Below are positions 23,501-35,500 of a stretch of 64,000 nucleotides of DNA, in pieces. Origin of the DNA: Annona cherimola. Its lineage: Eukaryota; Streptophyta; Magnoliopsida; Magnoliales; Annonaceae. The notes beneath the pieces are model-generated. The model was not told where the DNA came from. It saw only the letters and a list, made by a program, of their open reading frames with translations, and searched no databases. The translations under genes and the position numbers were made by a program. The stretch spans positions 59,501,563 to 59,565,562 of the forward strand of contig CM059972.1 in assembly GCA_030490835.1 (NCBI GenBank), given 5' to 3'. The first letter of the stretch is position 1, and every line of letters starts with the position of its first letter.

Positions 23501-26500
23501 GGTTCAAGTGAGCCCCCATTCACATCAGTTTGTGGAATTTGATTCATTCATTGTATTTAAAAATATTGTATTAAATAAGAATATACTAGTTAACTGGTTC
23601 TAAGTGAGATCCATTTTCACCATTTTATGGAATATGTTCCATCCATTGTATTTGAAATATTATATTCATATAAGAATATATTAATTCAAATTCAAACTAG
23701 ATATAGGTGGGCTGGAAAATAAGTATAGTCTGAGAGTGAATGTAAACAAATTAAAAACCTTATGTATGCCCACATAAATTTCTGATTAAAATGATTTTGT
23801 GGTATTATTAAGTAAGATTTTTTTATTGGTGTATTTCACATTCATTTCAATTGATATTACAATCAGTCTCTGAGACATTTTGACAAGTATTATTAGTATG
23901 GAGACACCATGCTCCACTTATAAACTTTGGGAGACACAAGCTCCCCTCTTACATCAACTCCCACCAAATATAGGAAGAAAATGATACTTGCACGCCTGCC
24001 AAGAAAATGAAGCTTAGATGCCTGCCGAGAGATTCAAACACTAGCTATTTGAAGAGAAGGTATCAGGTGCTGCCACCAGGGTGAAACCAATCCTACAAAG
24101 AAAATAGATGTAAGGGATCCCACAAAATGGCGGAAATGGGGCCCACTTGAAACAACCCAACATTTGCTACAATCTGAACTGGTTCTAAGTGAACACTGCC
24201 CTTAAAAGATTACTTTGGTTTTTAAGGTCAACTTTACTTTCAAGAGTAGCACCGTAGTGGATCTCGCAATTGATCAACAATATCCATTGAGAATTTTACA
24301 GAAGTCAGATGAATCTAAATGCATTAGGATTATAGCCAAGAAACCTAAGACTTGCTTGCTGACCCCAGGGAATTCACAAAATTGACAGTTGGGAATTTCA
24401 ATTCATGAGGACCATAGCATGCAAGAGGAGCTGTGTGCTATTGGAATGAGAAAGGTACACAATGGAGATCCCAAGCATTTATTAAAGCACAAAAAAAGTC
24501 AAACTACTCTACAATCCACAGATTGCACCATAAATGCTTTTCAATACAAACCAGAGGCCTTTTTTTCTGTGGATGCTCAGATTCACTATCCATCAACCAA
24601 GGGTAAAATATATGCAATGAGATCATCTAATAAAATCTGTGCAATGATATCATCTAACAAGAATTAAATTTTTGTTGCCATGGCCCGATTCAAGAATGCA
24701 AATTATCAATGCCACAAATGGGCATAGATTCAAATAACAAAGGGGAAGCAGAAAGCAGATTATCATAGAATCAGTGACACTTATTGCACCTAGCAATTAA
24801 CTACAACAGTGTTGCATACAAGAACAAATTTTTCATGACTGTAAAAAAGAAAGTTAGTATGATATCTACAATGTAACTTCAATTTTCAAATGCAAGTATA
24901 GGAAAAAAAAAATCCACACCTGAAATCCATATCTTAATCAAAGCTAATATGGCATCTACCACATCCTTGACGTAAACTGGACATCGGTACTCATCGTCGA
25001 AGAAATCGTTTTTGCGACCTTGAGAAAGGACATCGTCAATCCACTACAACACAGAACCAGGTCACTGTACTGAAACTACAATGAAAGTGGCAATTCATGT
25101 TCTGAAGCTAAACATGGCTGAACTAGAATGGCCATTCAGTGCCATCTCAAATGAGAAATAGTTGCTGTCGTAAAGATGGAAAAATGCATACTGATCCAAA
25201 GAGATTGGACATCAGGATATACCATGAGTGGGAAACTTATACCAGTTAAAGGAAATGAACAACAAGAAAAGTAAATATTCAAACAATCTGATTGTGATGA
25301 TTGACTTGAAATTGTAAAAGTTTAAGATTGTCTAATTACTATTTTACATGGATAAACTCTAAAATTAAACTAAATGCCAGTTTTCTGTAAGAACTTGGTT
25401 TTCTAGACATCAGTATTATGTATAGAAGTTGACTATCCACTATATAGGAAATTTCAAGCAACAACAACACCAACACCAACAGTAATAATAACAATAACGG
25501 TGTGACACACAATTTTGGGAAAAAAGTCTCAAGGATTTTCATTTATATACCTGGATTGGAATAGACTTTGAAACAGGTGAAATCGTCTGTGGCCCATAAA
25601 TTATACTACTTCTCAAGAATGCATAATTGTGCCAGTTTGATGAAATAAACTGCTCAGCTGCCAGTTTAGATTTTCCATACATATTTACAGGAACTGTTTC
25701 ATCCTCTTCCCGACAGTAAGCTTTCCTCCCTTCATAAACTGACAATTCAACAAAGTTTAGTGAGCCTTATGAAGCACAGCAATCTGGTGATATTGGAGAC
25801 ACACATACACACAGGGAGCAAAAACAGAAGCAAGAAGAAGGCCACTTTCCATGATGTGAAACAGAAATTTTTAGTATGAAGGCATATCAAATGAAATATA
25901 ACTGGAGCACAAATTTTCATTTTTGGTGTCCATAGAACAGTTAGAAACATCACTGGCTTTGCTTGGTACAGATTGACTCCAGCAGACAAATCCAAGTTCC
26001 AACTTAAGGAAAATATCTAGGTCAATACTTGCAGACAATTGGATTCATTTATAAAAGGATAACTATGAATTGAAGATCCCTCTCCCAACTAAACTTTAAC
26101 AGCATCTGCAACTATACACTAGTGATGAAAATAGAAAACAATATTTCAAATCTGTCTATTCTAGGCACAAGAATCTTGTAAAGAGGAAATAATATATTTT
26201 AGTAAGATTTTATTTTGCTATTTTTGAAAGATATTAAAAGATTCCTAGGATATTTTAGAATCTGTTTAAACTAAGCACGTATCTATTTTAAGTTTACTTC
26301 CTTAAGAAGTTTACTTAAAATATACAATTTCCTTTTCAAGAAGGATTTTCCTAGGATATTTTACAATCTATTTAAAATAAGCATGTATCTATTTTAAGTT
26401 TACTTCCTTAAAAAGTTTACTTCAAACATACAATTTCTTTTTCTAGAAGGATTTCATTTGCTAAGATTAAGTGGTATGGTCACCTATAAATACAGCCCTT

Positions 26501-29500
26501 GTAAGCTCTAAAGGGGCATCAGTTTTGAGAATTATAAAGAAGTGTTTCTCTGGTTTTCTCTTCTACCGCCCTTTTCTTATCGTTCCCATTATTCTTCTAT
26601 TTTTTCTACCTTCTTTCTTCACTTCTCATCTCTCTAGAGGTTCCTTCATCTTTCTTCTATCTTCCTCTTTACCCATTCTACATCAATTGGTATCAGAGCC
26701 AAACCTGGTACTACTTTCGCCCAATTCCTATTGTCATTTTGCTGTCCACGAATTGGTGTTATCATTACTGTCTATTCTGTAGCTGTTTGATACTGCCTAC
26801 TGCTGCCATTATAACAACCAATTGGTCATCGCAAAGATACTGCTAAACTTGGCAAGATTGCACCTCAACAGGTACATTTTCTCTAATTGAAAGTGCTTAA
26901 TTCATATATGTTTCAGTTAAATTCTTTGCTTTCGAACCTTTAAAAAAAAAAAAAAAGAGAGAGAGAAAAAAATTCATTCTTAGTAGTAATTCTTTCATAT
27001 ATCAGCATAAGTTGAATTTTGAGTCACCATGCCTACTAATGCTGAATTGAATGCCGAACTCGAAGCTTTATCAAATTCAACTGATAATCGATTTGAATCT
27101 TTAACAACCCTTTGTGATATCTTGGCCCAAAAGTAAGAAGATTTCCAAAAAGAAACCACCTCTTCCATTCGATCTCTCATTTTCTCAGTAAACAGGTTGA
27201 CTGAAATTGTTGGAAAATGTCCTATGATTGAGACTGGACAATCATTTCGAAATGGTCAATCACACAACTGGTTAACTTGAGACAAGAATCATAAAGTGTA
27301 ACTGACTGTCTTAATAAGTTTGAATATTTAAAAATGAAATGTGGAATCCAGGAAGATCCTTGGGTTACATGAAAAAAGTTTATCAATGGCCTAAAACCAG
27401 AAATCAAAATTTTGTTGAAATTGCATTCAGTTGTTTCTGTGGAAAACGCATATTATAAAGCTTTAGAATTGGAAAATTTTCAAAAATCTTTCACTAACAA
27501 ACGTTTGATTCCATAAACTGGAGAGACGAGGGTATCCAAATTAAATTCTAATGTAACGTCTTTTCAAGGAACAACTAAACCATTGCCTAAACAATACACA
27601 AGTAGGGAAAAGAGTAATCTAGTTTCTTGATTTGATGCTATTGGTAAGCGGGTTAATGGTCCATGTTTTGGTTGTGGGGGTAAAGGTCATATTGCATCAC
27701 AATGTCCTCAGCATACACTCACAATTAATCATGTAGAGGATCATAAAGATGTGACCATTGATCAAGTTGCTGAAACTTTTGAGGAACCATCGGATTGTGA
27801 ACTTGATGGAGACTATAACTATAATGAGGACTCACAATTAAATGTTGTGCATTGCATTTTGACTACTTCAAATAGTAATTGGAGACGTACAAATATATTT
27901 CATCAATATTTTAAATGTGGAAATACAGTATGTAAGATTGTTATAGATGAAGGTAGTTCCATGAATGTGATTGCTAAATCAGCTATAGCCAGATTGAATT
28001 TGAAAACTGAACCACATCCTTATCCATATCGTGTAGCATAGGTAGACAAAGCTACACTTCGTGTTAATAAAAGATGTTTGGTTTCTATATCGATGGGTGA
28101 TTATTCTGATCATATTTGGTGTGACATGCTACCCATGGATGTGACTCGTATTCTTCTTGGTCGTCCATGGCTATATGACTTAAAAGTAATCTATTATGGG
28201 CGACCAAACACCTGTATTTTCAAGCATAATGGAAAATCTATCCTGTTGAAACCTGCTAAACCTAAAGAAAGTGATAGATCCCACAAAGAGTCTCTAGTTG
28301 ATTCATCTGAAAAATAACCTTTGCATATTCTTACAAGAAAATAATTTGAAAAAGGACAAGATTCAAAATTCATTCTAGCTATAGTAGCCAAAGAAGACAC
28401 AAATACTGTTCTTCATGAGACTAATGTAGCATGACCTGAAATCCAAGCATTAATGAAAGAATATAAAGATGTCATTCCTGATAAATTACCAAATGAGCTT
28501 CCACCTATGAGGGATATTCAACACGCTATTGATCTTATACCAGAACCTCAATTACCAAATTTGCCTCATTTTCGTATGAATTTTAATGAGCGTGCTGAAA
28601 TAAAAAGGCAGGTAACTGAACTGCTTGATAAGGGGTTTATTTGTAAAAGTCTTAGCCCATGTGTTGTACCAGCTCTATTAACCCCTAAAAAAGATGGATC
28701 TCGAAGGATGTGTGTTGATAGTCGTGTGATCAACAAAATTACCATAAAATATAGATTTCCTATACCAAGACTTGATGATATGTTAGATCTTTTGACTGGC
28801 GCACAATGGTTCTCTAAGATAGATATTAGAAGCAGATACCATCAAACTCGAATTAGAACAGCGGATGAATGGAAAACTGCCTTTAAAACTCAAGATGGAT
28901 TGTTTGAATGGTTGGTTATGCCTTTTGGACTATCAAATGCCCCAAGTACATTTATGAGAATCATAAACCGAGTATTTCAACCTTTCATTGGAAAGTTTGT
29001 AGTAGTTTATTTTGATGATATTCTCATTTATAGCCGTTCTAAGGAAGAACATTTGCAACATTTAAAAATTGTTCTTGAGATGCTTTGATCTGAAAAGTTA
29101 TTTATAAACCTCAAGAAATGCTATTTTTTGACAAATCAAGTGATTTTCTTAGAATTTGTGGTATCAACTAATGGAATTTCTATGGATCCCTCAAAGGTAA
29201 AAACCATTAGGGAATGGCCAGAACTCACATAAATTTCTGAGGTGCAAAGTTTTCATGGTTTAGCTGCATTTTATAGGCGCTTCATTAAAAGGTTTACCAC
29301 AATCATGACACCTATCACAGATTGTTTGAAAAATAAAGAATTTCAATGGTCAACTTCTGCATCTAGAGCATTTAAGAAGATTAAAAAGAAAATGACTGAG
29401 ACACCTGTATTGCAACTTCTTGATTTTACCAAAGTTTTTGAAATTGCTTGTGATGCATCAGGAGTTGGGATTGGAGGCGTTTTGAGCCAGGAAGGTCATC

Positions 29501-32500
29501 CAATTGCGTACTTTTCTCAAAAACTCAATTATGCTAAACAAAAATATTCAACATATGATTGAGAATTTTATACTGTCGTGCAAGCACTTAAATTTTAGAG
29601 GTATTATTTGCTACCTCATGAATTTGTATTGTATTCAGATCATATGACTTTGAGGTATTTGCAATCACAAAAACAATTAAGTGCTAGACATGCAAAGTGG
29701 AGAGTACACATTTGTTCTCAAACATCAGGCTGGAATTGAGAACAAACCTGCAGATGCTCTCAATCGTGTCTCACTCATTCTTCATACTATGGATGTTAAA
29801 GTTATTGGATTTGATAAGTTGAAAAGTGAATATCCAACATGTACTGATTTTGGAATTATTTTTCATGAAACACAAAATGGAAATCGTAATGATTATGTGA
29901 TTCATGATGGATATATATTTAAAGAAATAAAGCTATGTATTCCCAATACATCACTTTGAGACTTTTTAATTTGGGAATTACATGCTGGGGGTATTGATGG
30001 TCATTTTGGTAGGGATAAAACCATTTTATTAGTTGAGGATAGATTTTATTGGCCTATATTGAAAAGAGACGTGTCAAGAATTATTTCACAGTGTCGCACA
30101 TGTCAACTTGCTAAACCTCAAAAGAGAAACACTGGATTATACACTCCTCTGCCTGTACCACATATTCCGTGGCAAGACATTAGTATGGACTTTATTCTCG
30201 GATTGCCTAAAACCTCTCGAGGATTTGATTCAATTCTTGTGGTAGTTGATAGATTTTCGAAAATAGCTCATTTTATCCCGTGTACTAAATCTGCTGATGC
30301 TTTATATATTGCAAAATTATTCTTTAGAGAAATTGTTAAGTTTCATGGTTTACCAACTTCCATCGTTTCTGATCGGGATGCTAAATTCGTAAGCTATTTT
30401 TGGAAAACATTGTGGAAACTCTCGGGTACCAAATTGAAATTTTCATCTGCTTTTCATCCACAAATTGATGGCCAAACTGAGGTAGTCAATTAGAGTTTGG
30501 GAAATCTGCTTAGGACTTTGGTGGGAGAACATATTGGAACTTGGGATTCAGTATCGGCTATTGCCGAATTTGCATTTAACAATTCAGTCAATCGTTCTAC
30601 TAGGAAATCTTCTTTTGAAATTGTCTATGGTTATATTCCTCTAGCTCCCATCGATTTAATTCCTTTACCCATTGATACTCGTTCATCTGCCACTGCTGAA
30701 TCTTTTGCTCAACACATTCGAGATGTTCATGCTAATATTAGAAGAAAGATTACTCTAAGCAATGAAAATTATAAGCTTGTTACAGATGTTCATAGAAGAA
30801 AACAAGAGTTTGATGTTGGGGATTATGTCATGGTTCGTGTATGTCCAGAAAGATATCCTAAAAATTCTTTTAAAAAGTTGCATGCACGAGCCAGTGGCCC
30901 CTTTCGTGTTTTAAGAAAATTGGGATCCAATGCATATGAACTTGATTTGCCTTCAGATATAGGAATTAGTTCTACTTTCAATATAGAGAATTTATTTTCT
31001 TACCGAGGTACTTTTGAGCCTCCAAGTTTGTCTGCCAGGAATTTCAACAGATAACAATTCAACATCACCACATGTGCCTATACTTCCACAATTACCATTT
31101 ACTTTTTCAGATCAGATAGAGAATATCCTACAAGATGAACTTGTCACTACTGGATCGGGCATTATGCAAAGATTTCTTGTCAAGTGGAAAAACAAGCTTG
31201 ATTCTGATGTTACATGAGTTACTGAAGATGACCTACGCCACTTGAATCCACCTATTCTTGAGCAATATCAAAGTCAGAACTCTCCAGTGGCGAGTTTTTT
31301 GAAGCCGGAGAGAATTGATGAAAATAGAAAGCAATATTTCAAATCTGTTTTTTCTAGGCGCAAGAATCTTGTAAAGAGGAAATAATCCTAGGATATTTTA
31401 GAAAGATTTTATTTTGCTATTTTTGAAAGATATTAGAAGACTCCTACGATATTTTAGAATCTGTTTAAAATAAGCATGTATCTATTTTAAGTTCACTTTC
31501 TTAAGAAGTTTACTTAAAATATACAATTTCCTTTTCTAGAAGGATTTTCCAAGGATATTTTAGAATCTGTTTAAACTAAGCATGTATCTATTTTAAGTTT
31601 ACTTCCTTAAGAAGTTTACTTAAAATATACAATTTCTTTTTCTAGAAGGATTTTATTTACTAAGATTAGGTGGTATGGTCACCTATAAATATAGCACTTG
31701 TAAGCTCTAAAGGGGCATCAGTTTTGAGAATTATAAAGAAGTGTTTTCTCTGGTTTTCCCTTCTACCTCCCTTTTCTTATCGTTCCCATTATTCTTCTAT
31801 TCTTTCTTCAATTTTGATCTCTCTAGAGGTTCCTTCCTCTTTCTTCTATCTTCCTCTTTACCCATCCTACATCAACTAGTTAAGATAATTGGTTAGAAAA
31901 ATCCCGTTTTTTCGAAAGAAGAGCAATTAGGCTTCATTTGGGTGAGATGAATGTTAGGCGTTTGACTTGTGGAGTATGACTTTAGATGAAGCAAAATCTA
32001 AAAGCTTTTGGTTGGTGTTTTTGAAGGCTAACAGACACACTAAAATTTGTGCAAACGCACTGGTGCATACAATAGGTTTTCATCCAACTGTAAAAGCAGC
32101 CATTGTGCCTCTTCGAATGCACAGCCAAAGAAAGCCTTAGCTATTTTCTTTGTTTTCATTTTTAATATTTGAATATTTTGTTTAGTTAATACACCAAACC
32201 TGTACATATTGAGCTTTCGATATGACAATAGACAACACAACAATATTTCATTCAATTTGTTAATAATGTAGTAATACATGTAGCTACCTAATTGTTTGTG
32301 AAAATTTGTTATAAGAATTTTTCATATAAGATTAAAGTACATAACACAAACTTGTGCCACAAAAAATTGGTAATTTACAGAAGTCAAAAAATTAATAGAA
32401 AAAACAAAGACTTTAGTAACAATGTGTAGACAAATCATTAAATTCATGCAAGACAAAAAATTGTTACTTCTTATCTCCATCTTTATTTTTGTCAATATCT

Positions 32501-35500
32501 TTTAATAATTACAAGCTGAAAACAAATATTTAACAGGAAACAATATATATTTCTATGGATTGTCAATGTTCATTCAGACACACAACATTAATTTTTCAAC
32601 TCGCTAATACAGTTTCTATGTGAGTATTTAGAATTATGGATTGGTATCACTCAGTCAATGCATGGAATAGATGCAAACCTGGTCAACTCATAGGAAGTCA
32701 AGGCATCACAAGCCATAAAACTAAACATCAAAATCCAGTTATAAGATGAACAAAATAAAAGAACCTCATAGCAGGATGGTTTTTAATTTCACTGTTTCAT
32801 AGTTGGACATGTCATGATGATGAAAACAGGCTTATGGTGGAATATTAAAGACATCGAACGTGCACAATTTGAGGGACATATTATGTGCATAGTTTGCAGG
32901 AATTCTTTGCTGACATTGCATCAGTGATCTTACCTTGATCTGTTGAAAGATGAATTAGGAGAGTATCAGAGTTGCCAAAGCTTGACAACCATTTTACAAG
33001 AGAAGAAGGTACATTAATAGCCATAGCAGCTGTGGGGTTCACTTCACAGGCACGAGGAACAGAGATGGCCGCACAGTTAACAACTACATGAGGCTGGGTA
33101 TAGAATGAATAAATCAATTGAAAGGAAGAAGAACTGCCACATGCATCAGATACAACTTCAAACCAAGGAAAAGGAACTTGAATATTGCATGCAAAATTTG
33201 TGCATATTGATAAAATGAGACCCAAATGTGTAAAAGAATGATGAACATGGTCCAAAGCACATAAAATTGCCAACAGACCAATTTTATGTAGAGAACAAGT
33301 GTCCACATCCAAAACATCATCAACATCACTTTTCATGCTCAAGAACCTGCAGTTTGAAAGGCTGGGAATCATTGAGTCACCCAAGAGGCCATTGATTGAA
33401 AACCCCATCAATGAAGGAGATTGAGAGTAGATGTAAAGTCACACCAGGTGCATGTCATGATTGCTGGTGATATCAGCACCCTCAAGGAATGACTAGTGAT
33501 TTTTAATAGCATAAACACATCACGTACACATGACATCAAATGTCACATGCTCACGGGAGCGGCAATAGAGGGATGCTGAATTTTCAGACTTCATTTCATA
33601 TCTGCTTAGCGTCAATGATGAATTACTACTTTCTGAGGGTGTTGTTTAGCATGCAAGTAAGACTCTTTGCCTATGCCGTTGGCAACACAGATTCAAATAT
33701 CAGGAACAACCTCTTCATAAATGAGGGTACACGTGTGCCTCTTGACTACGTTCATGTTGGCAGCTCTAGACCTGATTTTTGTGGGGTCTCATGCATCGGT
33801 TACATCAAAGTCTGCTAGTTAACAAACTTGATTTAAGCTTACTATACATTTACCTAAGTGAAACACCACAGTAATATTAGTTGGATTACCGGATCATGAG
33901 TTACATGTGCTTCATTTTGGTTGTCTGTTTCCAGGCAATAGAAAATTGGTTGACAAACCAAATCTTCAGACAATTATATAAATAAAAAGCACATAAACTT
34001 TAATAACTCTTCAAAACAGAACATTATTATCGTGTGATGTAGTGATTCGTGGCGACATCGCTACAAAATCAAAGTTTTCAAAGATTAAACTTCTCCAAAG
34101 AAACAAAAGGAGCGGATTTCTAATGAGAAATAAATCTCTATTGACAAAATAAGATAATCTAAGAAATATGGACCTAATAATAGAATCTACGTGACACATG
34201 AAAACGCTTCCCTAGATATTCCCCAACTTCGGTAAATAGGATCATCCACCACAAGCAAAGGAAGCAAAGCTTGATATTAATTAAAAATGCTTGCCCAAAG
34301 GTAAAAACATATTCATTCCTTTGTTTCTACCTAGACATTGACAAGTTGAAAAGCTGTTATAGAAAAAAAAAAATTCAATCGTGGAATGCAATGAAAGGCA
34401 AACTACACAACTATGATAATGGTGGTTTCAGATTCAGCACCCCTACCAACAAAATGATTACATCCCCCGCAAACATCCAAGGTGCCCAACTTCATTGGGC
34501 CATGATCATAAAATCAGCCACACCAGAAATTCATGTCATCCATAGTAAGAGATGAGGCTTTCTAGTGTGGCTCATTTTGGGCGATTCAAGTCAGCCATTC
34601 ACCAGAAAGAAGACAAAGAATTTCACAGCCTCAAGTCCACTCATGGTTGATCACCTGCTTCCCATAAAGGAAAATACATGAACCAAGTTCCTAATAAAGC
34701 ACGTCTAGATTATAAACTCTTCTGTGGTTTCAGTTGAGTTATGGCCCATGTCATTTCAGATAATGCTGATCATTCGGTGCCATGTCCTGACAAAGCGCAT
34801 CATTTCTGGCCATGGAAGCAGACCATTGACTACATGTCGTATTGGTCCAAATAAATGTTCTGTCATAATAATCAATTCAGTCGCTCATAGGTGAACAATC
34901 TTTGCAGTCTATTTCACAGAACAATGGCTGCATTTTAAAACCTAAAGTGCCCAATTAAATTCCAATAGGAGTAGGGAAAAAATGCATGTTGGGGCCTCTA
35001 TGAATACCAAAACAATCCTTGACCATCAGTTTGATTCCATTTAGATTGAATTTTTATAATAGACACGCTCAGGACTCTCCGGTATTTTTATAATAGGCAA
35101 GCTCAGGACTCACCACTAAGAAATTGACTACATTTAATATTTTTAACAAAGTATAAAGAACTGACACTCAATTCTTTGATTATGGCCAGTCATTGGTTGG
35201 TAATGACACTTCCAACGACTCTTTAAACAAACAAAGAAATCACATACTGCATTACTGCTTGATAGGTTCTATTCATACAAAAATGATCTTGATTGTTCGC
35301 ACCAACGATGACAAAAACAACATTCATATCAAAGTACAAATCAAGTTGAACTTTTCAACATGGGATTTGCATGAAAATACAGTGTTGCAGGCATTCGATT
35401 TCCCAGTGCCAAAACAATGCACGTTACCCTAGAGATACAGGAAAAAGTTGAGTCAATTACCTGACCGAATGATCCGGCAATAGAATCGAATCCTTGCCCT

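Larger units (their letters stand above)
26123..31874 (+). mobile_element. Ty3/gypsy LTR retrotransposon in intron 2, antisense to host gene
   Basis: Complete 5752-bp structure with a perfect 5-bp target duplication ACTAG (26118-26122 and 31875-31879). LTRs of 563 and 559 bp (TGATGA...CATCA), a tRNA-iMet primer site, gag, protease, RT, RNase H, integrase, a chromodomain-like tail and a polypurine tract lie in order on the plus strand. Several nonsense codons interrupt the frames. The order and the chromodomain-like tail fit a chromovirus. Confidence 0.93.

Noticed and set aside
24389..24667. 92-codon plus-strand frame in intron 4
   Set aside because: Antisense to the gene, with no motif and no neighbouring coding structure.
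26688..26699. tRNA-like match
   Set aside because: It is a 12-base primer binding site complementary to initiator-Met tRNA, with no cloverleaf around it. The same holds for 22758-22769 and 56130-56141.
33540..33818. 92-codon plus-strand frame upstream of exon 2
   Set aside because: Lies in intron 1 on the antisense strand, with no recognised motif.
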